DNA from: Plasmodium brasilianum
Lineage: Eukaryota; Apicomplexa; Aconoidasida; Haemosporida; Plasmodiidae
NCBI RefSeq assembly: GCF_023973825.1
Contig: NC_090117.1
Span: 310,001-374,000, forward strand
Direction: 5' to 3'
Length of the DNA: 64,000 nucleotides
Shown: one piece after another, positions 36,421 to 48,127 of the stretch
Position numbering within the stretch: the stretch's first letter is position 1
Layout: each line of letters opens with the position of its first letter
Notes under the pieces: generated by a model
Told to the model about the DNA's origin: nothing
What the model saw: the letters and a program-made list of their open reading frames with translations, nothing else
Database searches by the model: none
Program-made: the position numbers and the translations under genes

Positions 36421-36687
36421 ATATGGAATACATACAAAATTAAAGAAATAAGGGCCATAAATATGCCACTGAATATTTCCTGCAATTTGAACTGTGTATC
36501 GAAAATGTCCTAAATTTTTCCAGGAAGAAACACCGCTGTGGATATAACAAAAGAAAAGAAAGGTTGTTTACGTATATGCACACACATAAACATATGCATA
36601 TGAATAGAAATGTATACTGCACATGAAGCGAAAAGGCAAACAGCAAGCGAGGGAGGCCCTGTTTTATTCAAGTTTATTCTTTTTCTT

Positions 36688-36722
<35 letters not shown>

Positions 36723-37009
36723 AAAAACAAGTAAAATTCGCAAAATAGGTAAGTGCATAAAAATACCCCGAGGTACTGTAGAAAAACTCGCAGTTTTTGT
36801 CACAGCACGATTGGCGTAACTCCATCATATATAATTCGACCTAAGCTATTTTTCTTTCGTTTTTCCATTCATCCTTTTTTCTCTTTTTTTTTCTTTTTTT
36901 AATCCCTTCCTCATTCTATGTTGCCCATATGATGTTATGGCTCCTGTAAGCGGAAAGCATTTTGACAGGAAGCGCTTTGCCTCACCCCTGTTTACAGCCA
37001 CCACAGTCA

Positions 37010-37245
37010 ATACAATCAACACAGTCAATACAATCAACACAGTCAATACAGGCAACCCAGTTAACACAGTCAACCCAGTTAACACAGTCAACCCAGTTAA
37101 CACACCCAACCCAGTTAACACAGTCAACCCAGTTAACACAGTCAACCCAGTTAACACAGTCAACCCAGTTAACACACCCAACCCAGTTAACACAGTCAAC
37201 CCAGTTAACACACCCAACCCAGTTAACACAGCCAACCCTGTCAAC
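37010..37245. repeat. 18-bp minisatellite (CCAGTTAACACAGTCAAC) near a gene start
   Basis: About 11 copies of an 18-bp unit, with CACACCCAA variants, plus degenerate copies on the left. It is open in two plus frames and at least two minus frames. In the frame of the downstream gene it would read Ser/Thr-Gln-Leu-Thr-Gln; whether it is translated depends on the start (see the gene entry). Confidence 0.93.
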
Positions 37246-37255
37246 ATTTCGCATA

Positions 37256-40200
37256 ATGCAAGCCTCTAAGAATCTATTCAAAGTTTTGAAAAGGTTCAAA
37301 AACTGCTGCATGCTTGAGAAACTGGAAGAGATAAAAGAATACGAAGAGAACCTAAAAAAACTGTCGAATCATGAGAAGATTGTACGAATTGATATTAACG
37401 GAAAGGAGAAAAAAGCGAGCAAATATTTTTTTGACAAGAATAAGTACATATACGTGAAAAACAATAGCGACATAAAGGCGTTTGAAACGAAGGGTAGGGA
37501 GGGAAAAAAAAAAAAGGGGGCAATAGCTGCAGAACCGGGAGTAGTAACAGGAGCAGCAGTTCGCGAAGGGGTAATCAGTGAGATGGGTACCGTTTCTGCA
37601 AAGAAGGACGAAGACTATGTTATCGTGGACACTCTGAGGAGGAGAAGTAATTTTAGGAAGAATGAAAATTTCGAAAGGTCGTTAAAGAGACTTAAAGATA
37701 CGTACAATTTATCAGAGGAGGAGATCATATATATGAAATTTATTTATAAAATAAAGATAAAAAATATATATTCCCTTATAAATAATTTAAGAAAGAATAT
37801 CTATGTTGACAAAAAAAAAAAAGAAGTACTGCTAAATTGTATATATAAATATTTAAGTTACAACTGTTACACTATGTCAAGAAATGAGATTCTCTTTTTT
37901 TTTTATATTTTCCCACAATATATGAAATACTCTAATAAAATAATGCACTATTTAACTAGTCTGTTAAATAAGGATCAGCTAAAAATAGAGGAGTGTATTA
38001 ATTTAATTACAGAAACAAATTTGTTGTATATAAATTATTGTATTAAGGATGTATATATAAGCTACTTAAATAGGTGTATTCATAATATTGATATAATTCA
38101 TATCTTGATTCTTTTATCAAAGGGATCATATATATTTACAACATGGATAGACAACAGATCATCAATAAGTGACCTTAGTATCACTTTCAGAGATAACTTA
38201 TATCATATGATAGAAAAAAAAAAAAGTTGCCTGAACAGGGAATTAAAAAATGCATATTTACAGTTTAATGCCTACCTTGTTAATAATATGAACACTTTTT
38301 TGAATATCTTTTTCAATGATCTCTACATTCTCTTGTACAGAAAAATTATTCTAGAAAATTTGAATCGAGAAGAACTAGACTATGAATACTTTCACAATGT
38401 GAAGACATTAACTAGTCATAATTCTACCATACGTCATATTAACCTCTTTTTACAAAACAGTGATTATTATTCTTTTGCAAGCAAAAAACAAAATGTTAAA
38501 ATTAAGGTCTTTCCTTCATTCATAGATGAACCAAGTGGAATAGATAAAGACTCGAAAGGTGATATCGTAAATATTTTACCCGAATATTTTGCCTGCACGA
38601 ACAATGCAAATATTAATTGTGAAGCCTCATCAGGAAAGACTGAGGATACAAACGGTACTGATCGACATTGCACTAAATCAAGTACCACTACCGTACGTAC
38701 TCCAAACAGGCGCTCAAACAATGTGTACATGTCGAATAAAAACAATTATTCCGAACAGCAAGAAGAAGAATTAATGGTAGATAACCATAGCATTCACGAG
38801 ATGCAGGATTGTCTACTTAGTCAGTCGAAGAAGAAGAGGCCCCTGTATGATGCTGTTGACACACCTTCGTACCAAGCAGTTGACACAAGATATGATAGTT
38901 ACATGACTAATAGGAAGGGAAAACCAATCATGAATAGTCCAGAAGCTACAGCTTCACTACAACATTACACTCATCACATAAGACAACAAATTTTCCAATT
39001 TACATATCCCTCTGATAGAATCAAAGAAACGCGATATAACGAATTAAGAGAAAAATATAAAATAGCTACGAAAGTAACAGATAAGAATGTAAAGGTATTA
39101 CTAAATTTTTTAAGGATTTCTTTTAATTCTAAAAGTTTACATTTTAATGAAATTTTTTCTAAAAATAGCTTATCACAAATTGCTTCAGATATGAAGAGAT
39201 ATGCTGCTAAGTTGAGAAAAGATGAAATAGGAAAAAATTATAAAAATTTATTTTTCCGTTTAGTTGACTGTTGGGATGGTCTCAAGGGGAATAGACCAGA
39301 ATGGACATCCACTCATGAAAATGATGTATACTTACTAGAAAGTAGAGACAGAAACTTAGTAAATGCAAATAATCTACCACTTGATATGGTAGCATGTACT
39401 AACTTGTCACATGTAATTACAGAAAGAGTTGAAGAAAAGCTAGTGGATAGTGTTAGTATTAATAGTACACACACCTCTCCCACTCCTTCTTGCCGTACAC
39501 GCTGTTCGACACCCCCACCAGATGGTGTAAAAAGGGAATACAACTATGAGGAAAAAAGGGGACTACTCTTCCATTCGGTTAATACGGATGATCGATCAAT
39601 GATACGTTGTTATGAAGTGGATGAGGAAAAGGAAAAAGAAAGAACTCCTTTACAAAAAAGGCAAAATATTCTTCTTCAGACAAAAGAGAAGACAGCTGTC
39701 CAAAATAACTCTATTGTAAACCTAGTCAACCATATTTATTTTAGCTCTATTAATGGCAAGAAATTTTATTCCTTATCTGAAATAAATATGATTTCGAAAC
39801 TGCTTCTCTACCTGTGCAGCTCTTTTCTGTCTCACTATTACGCATATGAATATAAGCATGAACATGCACATCAATATCAGCATCAACATCAGCATCAACA
39901 TCAGCATCAACATCAGCATCAACATCAGCATCAACATCAGCATCAACGTGAATATGCCCAACGAGATGGCAAATGTGTGGATGTTATCTCATATGAGCTA
40001 CTATATTGTCGCTTCGAAAAACTGTTTTACGAAATGTTTACTTACGTTTTGAAAAACATGTACATTATAAATGTCTCCAATTACTTCTACATCTTTGCTG
40101 CTTTCTCCATATTTGCTAATAAAATTACACCAAAAATTATGAACAAGCAAGGTGGGGACAAAAAAAAAAATGAACAAAATTATCATTACCATAAAATAGC

Positions 40201-41934
40201 TAATTTGTTATACATTATACACACAGTTAGAATGCATCAGCTTAATCAAGTAAAAAGTTTACTCAATGATGAAGATAATAGAAGGTACCTTCGGTTTCTT
40301 CAGCATAGTGATAATAAGTTGGATTGGGACAATGACAATGATGAGGTGCTAAAAAAAAAAAAAAAAAAAATATACTAAGAAACGATTTCGATTATCCCGT
40401 GCTTCATGAAACGATTCTGAACAAATTCAAATTAGACAACATGCACATTAGCAGAAAAGATAAAAAGCAGCTGGAAGAATATTCGGACTGCCATCTAAGT
40501 AGTGGGATTACTTCGAACGAGTTAAACGTACGTGATACAAGACAAGGGTCTGTAGAATACTGCGGTTTTACTAATGGAAAAGGATTCTACAGTGGTAATG
40601 ATAACGACACTAACAATAGGAGGGAGGATTACCTTTCCCAACTGCTTAGCCCAACACTAATAAACAGCTATAACTTTCTTCTAATGTTTTTAAACAACTA
40701 TTTGGACTGTGCTACTTTTCATATGACAAAGTTTCTAGTTAGCATATACTACTTAAACATAAATGTCCCATCGAGTTTGAGCTGCTTATATCACCTCGAG
40801 TCGAGACTGCACACAAATCATCAAAAATTTATGAACAAACATTTTTATTGTGCAATTAGCGCGTCCATTGGAAGGGAAACGTTATTAGGTTTAGGTAAAT
40901 CCTACATGAGGAAAATTATAAAATTGCAGAGAGAACATCTTGACATTAATCGCATTCCTAACAGAAGCATTAACATCAATCATAACAACGGTATTAACCG
41001 CAATAATAATCCCAATTTTGTATACAGTGATATACTGAACACCCTTCCATTCAGCTGCAATTATAACGTTTATGATAATATAGAAGACATATTTAAAAAA
41101 AAAAAAAATTTATTTTCTCTTGAAAATACGCTAAACTTTATTTTGATCTACAGTCTTAACAAATTTTATTATTCTACTATTTATTACGATATGTCCAAAT
41201 ATTTATCCAAATTTGACTTAACACATGTAAGCGATAATGTGAAGATGTTGCTGTTTTTTCTTTTTTTTCAGTGCATACATGTGTACAAGCCCTTTTACTT
41301 TTTACTCCTATATGATATCCTTACAAAATGGAAAAAAAATTTGGGAAAAATGAACCTCTACATTTTATGTAGCTTAATTTTAATATTAATTAAAGAGAGC
41401 AAAATAAAAATGAAGAGTGTTATTTATAAAAAAAGAAAATTTGGAAAAATCGCTTGGAATTTTTTTTTCCCACTTGATATATTTATTCATAAAAATATTA
41501 TGAACAATGCAGAAAAAAAAGTTAGAAGATTAGAGAAAAATATATTGTCAAAAAAGGCAGACATTAAAGGAGATACATGTATAAAGGAACAAATAAATAC
41601 TGCACACATAACACCTTTCCTTTTTACAATAAATCAATTTAAAAATCATTTTAAAAATATAATACCACAAATAGTTGAGCAGTACAAACATTATTATAAG
41701 AATGGGAAATCTGCTGAACAGGAATATGAAAACACGAATGTGAAGGAAGAAGAGGCTTCCCCCCACAACTCTTCTTTCTTTTTTTATTTTGATAATACAA
41801 TTGAGTCGGAGGTATTTAAAACTTGCTTAAATTTTTTGTCATACGAGTATGTAACTGCACATTTTCTACTACCTAAGAAATCCTTGTATTATGACATACT
41901 GTTACATTTGAAAAACAGCAAAGTTCGGCTTTAA
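37256..41934 (+). CDS. Large conserved Plasmodium protein, unknown function; frame change at poly-A
   Basis: Two long frames abut at an A-run (40351-40370). The upstream one ends in TAA at 40376-40378, while the downstream frame is open right through the run, reading ILRNDFDYPVLHETIL. A one-base length error in the run would fuse them into about 1560 residues, so I treat this as one gene. The start used is Met at 37256; the frame is open back to 36950 through the Thr/Gln repeat, and a splice at 36997 with an upstream leader is possible. Helix-rich blocks (about 37680-38460, 39000-39290, 40640-41900) alternate with Asn/Ser/Thr-rich linkers and a His-Gln repeat at 39868-39947. The all-helical, non-membrane pattern is like organellar RNA-binding helical-repeat proteins, but I see no RAP domain and assign no function. 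Confidence 0.75.
39865..39950 (+). repeat. 12-bp coding repeat (His-Gln)n
   Basis: About seven copies of CATCAGCATCAA encode a His-Gln tract of roughly 28 residues within the large protein. Confidence 0.93.
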
Positions 41935-42932
41935 GTCTGACGCGCCTTTGCACAACAAGGTGCTGTGCATTGAGAATAAAAAATATTAAGTTAAATTAAT
42001 TGAAGTGTACTGAAGTGTATTGAAGTGTATTGAAGTGTACTGAAGTGTATTGAAGTGTACTGAAGTGTATTGAAGTGTATTGAAGTGTACTGAAGTGTAT
42101 TGAAGTGTACTGAAGTGTATTGAAATATAATGAAATATAATGAAATGAACTTAAATATAATGAAATATAATGAAATGAACTTAAATATAATGAAATATAA
42201 TGAAATGAATTGAAATGAATTGAAATAAATGAAAATAAATTAAAAGGAAATGTAATAAAAGATAGTAGTAAAATATAGTAAAACATGATATAGGTGTACG
42301 TATCTGTTTTTGTTATAGCTTGTAGTTTTAGGGGGACTCGTATTTTTTCGTGTACATACACCGTGTAAACATATACTCACCCCTGCACATACATTCTCAC
42401 ATATACACATACGTACATGAGTACGGGCGCACCTATGGTACCTTTATGGGTTTTATGCTATAACAACATTTTAATGAAATGGAAAAAATGCAAAGTACAA
42501 AATGAACTTCCGCTTCGTGTACACACATTCCACATACATGGAACAGTATCCAATGCGCGCACATTAGCAAATTTTTCAACATTCGAAAAAAAAGGAATAA
42601 TATTAGGAAACAAAACAAATATATATATATATATACACGTACGTACATACGTAATACGTACATACATAATACGTACATACATATATGTCTCTTTTCGCTT
42701 TGGGACAATATTCATTTTTTGTAGAACAACTTCATTGATATATTTCCGCAATTGTTGTAAACTTATTTTCTCTCTTTCTCTGCTCAATAATATGCCAAAA
42801 ATGTAAGTGAACTTCCTGACCTGTTCATAAAATAGGCTACTATATGAGCGACCTTCCTAACCTGTTCTTAAATTTGACTGCCACTTGCACGGATTGCAGA
42901 AGCGCTTCTACTCGACGCTCAAGCCACTCTCA
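41935..42932. other. Convergent intergenic spacer with 10-bp array
   Basis: It lies between the stops of the large unknown gene and ATP synthase alpha. It contains a 10-bp TGAAGTGTAT/C array that passes into TGAAATATAA units (42000-42240). The open frames at 42417-42806 and opposite it have no domain. Confidence 0.6.
42000..42240. repeat. 10-bp TGAAGTGTAY array grading to TGAAATATAA
   Basis: About 24 copies in all. The change of unit along the array shows progressive divergence from one end. Confidence 0.9.
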
Positions 42933-44579
42933 TCATTCAGCGTTGAATATCTCGAGGAACCTCTGAATGCTCTCCTTTATCTGATCCTCCACCTCTGACA
43001 AATCACAGTTGGCCTGTATTTTCTTCAAAACATCTGCATAGTTATTATCTAAATATTCGAAATATTGCTTTTCGAAATTTTGTACTTTATGAATACTTAA
43101 ATTGGCAAGATAATCTTTTGTAGCAGCATAAATTAAGCAAATTTGATAGCTGATGTTGACAGGTGAATACTGTTTTTGCTTTAATATTTCAGTAAGAATC
43201 TTTCCTTTTTCTATTAATTTTTTTGTAGATGTATCTAAATCTGAACCAAATTGAGAAAAAGCAACGATTTCTCTATATTGAGCTAATTCCAATTTCATAG
43301 ATGAAGCTAGCTTTTTCATACATTTATATTGTGCACTACTTCCAATTCTAGAAACACTAAGACCAACATTTATGGCTGGTATAATACCCTTATAGAATAA
43401 TTCACTTTCTAAAAATATTTGTCCATCAGTGATAGATATAACATTTGTTGGTATATATGCAGATACGTCATTATTCAATGTCTCAATAATTGGTAGAGCT
43501 GTTAAACTACCTCCTTTCAAATTATCATTTAGTTTTGAAGATCTTTCTAACAATTTGGAATGAATATAAAATATATCACCTGGATATGCTTCTCTACCAG
43601 GTGGTCTTCTTAAAAGTAATGATAACTGTCTATATGCAACAGCTTGTTTACTTAAATCGTCAAATATGATTAATGCATGTTTTCCATTATCTCTAAAGAA
43701 TTCAGCCATAGCACAACCAGTGTAAGGGGCTAAAAATTGTAGAGGAGATGCATCAGATGCACTTGAATTAACTATTATAGTATATTTCATTGCATCATAC
43801 TTTTTTAATAGATTTACTAATTTTGCTATATTACTTTTTTTTTGTCCTATAGCTACATATACACAATATACTTTTTCCTTATCATCTACTTGTTCATTTA
43901 TATTTTTCTGATGTATAATTGCATCTACAGCTATAGCAGTTTTTCCTGTTTGTCTATCTCCTATAATTAATTCTCTTTGTCCTCTTCCAATAGGTACTAG
44001 ACTATCAATACATTTTATACCTGTAATAACAGATTCATTAACACTTTTTCTAGCTATAATACCTGGTGCTTTTATTTCTATCTTTTTTCTTTCTTTAGTT
44101 TCTATTTTTTTACCTCCATCTATTTCATTACCCAAAGCATCCACTACTCTTCCTAATAATTCATATCCTACATTCACATCAATAATACGATTTGTCCTTT
44201 TTATTATATCACCCTCTTTTATATTCCTATCATTACCAAATATTACAATACCAACATTATCATATTCCAAGTTCGTTGCCATACCATATGTCACATTCCC
44301 TTTCTCTTCTTCATTGTGTATTTCAACCAATTCGGATGATTTAACATTGTTTAATCCAAATGCTCTACATATTCCATCACCTACACTTAACACATATCCC
44401 ACTTCATTAGCTGATGTTTTAAAATCAAAATTTTCAAATTTCTTTTCCAGTACCTTTGAAATTTCAACTGGACTTATTTTAGTTGAGTACTTGGGGTGCG
44501 CTCCACCATACCATATCCTTTTTTTATTTTTCGCTGTCTTCCCTAGGCTTCTGCTCAGCTGTTTGCCTATTTGGAGCAT
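42933..44579 (-). CDS. ATP synthase F1 subunit alpha, mitochondrial
   Basis: A complete single-exon protein of 548 residues. The first ~30 residues are basic with Ser, Thr and Trp and form a mitochondrial presequence. The F1-alpha body follows: beta-barrel domain to about 125, P-loop GDRQTGKT at 207-214, Walker B LIIFDD at 303-308, [14 protein letters not shown] at about 322-335, and VSRIGSSAQ with the arginine finger Arg411. The C-terminal helical domain is full length. Three alpha subunits alternate with three beta subunits in the catalytic head in the mitochondrial matrix; alpha sites bind nucleotide without catalysis. All motifs are intact. A 17-19-bp minisatellite begins within about 10 bp of the ATG in the 5' leader. 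It is divergent from the first membrane-protein gene. Confidence 0.97.
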   Translation of the reverse strand: MLQIGKQLSRSLGKTAKNKKRIWYGGAHPKYSTKISPVEISKVLEKKFENFDFKTSANEVGYVLSVGDGICRAFGLNNVKSSELVEIHNEEEKGNVTYGMATNLEYDNVGIVIFGNDRNIKEGDIIKRTNRIIDVNVGYELLGRVVDALGNEIDGGKKIETKERKKIEIKAPGIIARKSVNESVITGIKCIDSLVPIGRGQRELIIGDRQTGKTAIAVDAIIHQKNINEQVDDKEKVYCVYVAIGQKKSNIAKLVNLLKKYDAMKYTIIVNSSASDASPLQFLAPYTGCAMAEFFRDNGKHALIIFDDLSKQAVAYRQLSLLLRRPPGREAYPGDIFYIHSKLLERSSKLNDNLKGGSLTALPIIETLNNDVSAYIPTNVISITDGQIFLESELFYKGIIPAINVGLSVSRIGSSAQYKCMKKLASSMKLELAQYREIVAFSQFGSDLDTSTKKLIEKGKILTEILKQKQYSPVNISYQICLIYAATKDYLANLSIHKVQNFEKQYFEYLDNNYADVLKKIQANCDLSEVEDQIKESIQRFLEIFNAE

Positions 44580-44584
44580 TATGT

Positions 44585-44790
44585 CGTATGGGTATATACG
44601 TGTGTGTTGGTATATACGTGTGTGTAGGTATATACGTGTGTGTAGGTATATACGTGTGTGTGGGATATATACGTGTGTGTGGGATATATACGTGTGTGTG
44701 GGATATAAACGTGTGTGTGGGATATAAACGTGTGTGTGGGATATATACGTGTGTGTGGGATATATACGTGTGTGTAGGTATATATGTGTG
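44585..44790. repeat. 17-19-bp TATACGTGTGTG minisatellite next to the F1-alpha start codon
   Basis: About 11 units of TATACGTGTGTGTAGG or -GGGA type, varying slightly in length, begin about 10 bp upstream of the ATG on the minus strand. They must lie in the 5' UTR or over the transcription start. Confidence 0.92.
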
Positions 44791-45012
44791 TATATATATA
44801 TATATGCACTTATGCATGTACGTATTTACGTAATTACACAGTTACGCAGTTACGTATGTACATAAACATACACCCCTTCAGTGACTACACATTCAGCTAT
44901 TTTCCCTTGCGTTCATTATACGTATGAACAAAAATAAAACTTGCAATTTTTAAGCGACCACCTGATATATTTTTTTATTATGACCTTGGCCAAAAATGGG
45001 AACCCCTTCCTT

Positions 45013-45043
<31 letters not shown>

Positions 45044-46484
45044 GCATATATGCGTGTATACGTATTTATGCGTATGCCATCACTTGCGCGTATGTACGGG
45101 TATTGCAAAAATCGTTTTAGCTCAACTCGTGAGAAGAATAAGCCATAAAACTAAACAAAAATTTATCTTTGCATTATTCCCTATTCTGCCGAATTTCATA
45201 CGACGCTTTAAAAATAAAAATAATAAAATGAACATAAAAAATATTATGCCCTTAAAAATAAAAAAGTTCATATAAAAAAATTATACCCTCATAAATAAAA
45301 TAATAAATATAAAAAAATTATAACTCTAAAAATAATAAATCAATAAAATAATTGTAAAAAAAATATGACCATGTAATAAAAAAAAAAAAAAATGACCTTA
45401 AAATGAGCTCTTATTTTAACGACTATCTCGTCAACATTTTATACTTCCATTATTGAAGGGAAAACAAAATACACCTAATTTTAAGCAAAAAAAATGGCAT
45501 AAATAATAAATGTAGATGACATTTGATAACATTTTTACATACACATTCATTTTCTACATAATAAGCAAACGTATGATGCATTCCGAATGGTCATATGAAC
45601 TGCAATTTTGCCATTTTGCCATTTGTGAGCTTTCCAAATGGGTCAATAGGGGGTACGTTTTACTTTATAATATTTTTTTTTTTTTTGCGCAAACACATAT
45701 GAACATGTACATTAATAATATTACATGTACATATTTATAAATAAGCACTGCTGTTTAGTAATATTTCTCTGATACACCGTGCCACAGGTATGAACGTAAA
45801 ATTTTAAAAACTTATTTTGTACCACCTTTTTTAAGTAATCTCACTTTTGGTGTTCATTCTTTTGTTCATCCATTTCGTACTTTTTTTTTTTTTTTTTTTT
45901 TTTTTTACACGTTTATGATGTAAGGTGAAAAGGAAAATACAAAAAGGAAGAAGCAACAAGTGACAAGTAACTAGCAAAGTAAATTCCCTGCCCCCCCCCC
46001 TTTCCGCCAATTATATTTCAAACATTGCTGTTAATTTAGGAGCAAGAAATATATTCTCACATGAACGTTCTCTTTAAACTTCTCATGCAATGAAGGCACA
46101 TATATAGAGAAGATCATGTGTTAAGTTATAATGAACACTTACTGTGCTAAATTTTATTTCTTCCTTCTTGCCTCCAGTTTGCTTCTACATTTTCCATTTT
46201 TCCTCCCATATGAACAAATGACGGAGCTTGTAAACTTTATGAATATCATATCCTTTCCATTTAAAGGAAAAAAAAAAAAAATTAGAGCATTCTCCACTGC
46301 AACAAGGCATTTGATGAAAATATGTTGTATGCTTATGCCACCATATTCTTTTTTTTTTTTTCATATTTCATTATTCATCAAATATAGTGAAAATGAGTAT
46401 ACATGTTACCAAAAAAAACAATTAATAAAATAAAATAAAAATACGAAAGATATTACTGTCGAATTTTCCCTCCAGCAACACGTG

Positions 46485-46572
46485 ACATATAACATACGCT
46501 ATATAACATACGCTATATAACATACGCTATATAACATACGCTATATAACATACGCTATATGACATACGCTAT
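46485..46572. repeat. 15-bp CGCTATATAACATAC array
   Basis: Six near-perfect copies followed by degenerate ACGACGTATGAGTT units. It lies in the large divergent spacer. Confidence 0.9.
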
Positions 46573-47639
46573 ATAACTTACGACGTATGAGTTACGACGT
46601 ACGAGTTACGACATATGACAAATGACGTATTTATTTTTTAAACGGAAAGATGGAGATCCCCTTTGGTGTCAATAAATTGTACGCTTTGTGACAAAATATA
46701 TTTTCAAAAAAAATAAAAGAGCGAGCGTGGAAAATCTGTCAAAGGTTGAACGTTTGATCTTTGCACTCCTCGCATGATTAAACCGTTGGAATTATTTAGT
46801 GGAAAATTTTACCGAGATATATTCTTATGTATACAATATTTTTTTTTTTTCCCCCCCCCCTTTCCCTCTTCCCCTTTTTCTCAATCCACGGAAATGTCAT
46901 AGTTTTTCCTTTATAATATACTTTTCAGTTTACCCTTTTACGAGTATCATTATTTAAATCCAAATGACATTCCTTTTGAATAAATTATGGAATTAGTTTT
47001 TCCTTTTTAAAAAGAAAATGAAGTCTTATGATAATTACTTAAATTAAAGAAAAAGCCCAAGAAACAAGGAAAAAAAAAGGAAAAAAAAAGGAAAAAAAAA
47101 GAAGAAAAAGGAAGAAAAAGAAAAAGAAAAAAAAAAAAGACAATTGTCAGGGGGAGTAAACATATATATAACCTATGAGCAGTGAGAAAAAGGAAATTTA
47201 GGACTTTCCTTTAAAATGCTGCACTTTAAACACACATACATATATATGTACGTGCGTACATATGTACATATATATAGCCGTTCGTGACCTCTTAAAAAAG
47301 CCCTCAAACTTTAATTATGCTTGCGCAATTTTCTATCAAAATGACGTCGTTATTTAGGCACTTACGTGTGCACAAATGGACATATATATGCATATATATA
47401 TGTGCCTGTGGGTACACGCGGAGGATGTTTATTGGCACACTGGGGAATATGAGGGAAAAATTATGTGCATACATGTAACAAATAAAGCGTACTTCTTTAT
47501 TTTTATTATTTTTTTTTTTTACGCTATGCGATGTCACCCTATTAATTGCATGTCATGCAAATGGAAGTAAAAATTGCAGTGTGTCTTTCATTTTATTTCA
47601 CTTAATTTTACCCATTTAAGAGGCATCAAGCGACATTTT

Positions 47640-47830
47640 TCCCCATTATGCAACATTTTACCTGATTATGCTACATTTTTACTTGATTATGCTACATTTT
47701 TACCTGACTAAGCAATATTATTACCTGACTAAGCAATATTATTACCTGACTAAGCAATAGTATTACCTGACTAAGCAGTATTATTACCTAACTATGCAGA
47801 ATTTTTACCTGACTATATAGCATTTCACCT
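47640..47830. repeat. ~21-bp array CTAAGCAATATTATTACCTGA
   Basis: About eight copies, variable on both sides, lie some 300 bp upstream of the first membrane-protein start. Confidence 0.85.
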
Positions 47831-48127
47831 AATTGGGCAATATTTTATGTTGTGCTACAATTTATGCAATTGTGCAAGGCTCAGTCCTTCCCACTTCAAC
47901 TCGTTACAGCGCTTCTTTTATTTCGTCTCTTCAAGTCCCTCTTTCCGTGTTACCTGATTCCTTTAAATTTGATTTTGATTAATAAAGCTTCATGTAAAAA
48001 GCTCCTATCACCTCCCACCACACACACGTGCCTATACCCATACTGCCCTAACGCAGACACTTACGTTTACCCATTCTCACTTTTTCCTCCCCCAAATGGT
48101 TTATCATATACTTTTCTGCTGTACAAA

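Larger units (their letters stand above)
35488..37255. other. Spacer between two plus-strand genes, with a possible leader exon
   Basis: It holds T-runs, TATG-rich DNA near 36040-36130, an imperfect array of ACGAAATAAACGCAAAAAGCCC type at 36228-36420, an A-run at 36692-36720, and an 18-bp Thr/Gln-type array at 37010-37245. Two GC-richer open pieces (36610-36690 and 36937-36945) could be 5' exons of the next gene. Confidence 0.5.
44580..48127. promoter_or_regulatory. Divergent upstream region of F1-alpha and the first membrane-protein gene
   Basis: Three and a half kb hold both promoters. Contents include a minisatellite at 44585-44790, TA tracts, C-runs at 45993-46002 and 46851-46860, a 15-bp array at 46485-46572, purine-rich DNA at 47040-47140, and a 21-bp array at about 47640-47830. 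The 100-codon ATG frame at 46131-46433 is hydrophobic at its start but otherwise unsupported. Confidence 0.45.

Noticed and set aside
46131..46433. ATG-started 100-codon plus-strand frame with a hydrophobic start
   Set aside because: The N-terminus looks signal-like only because it is T-rich; the rest is A/T-run coding with no domain, and it sits in a promoter spacer. Kept as noise unless transcript data say otherwise.
47852..48127. N-terminal extension of membrane protein A
   Set aside because: Open by chance; composition differs and the paralogue starts at the position equivalent to 48128.
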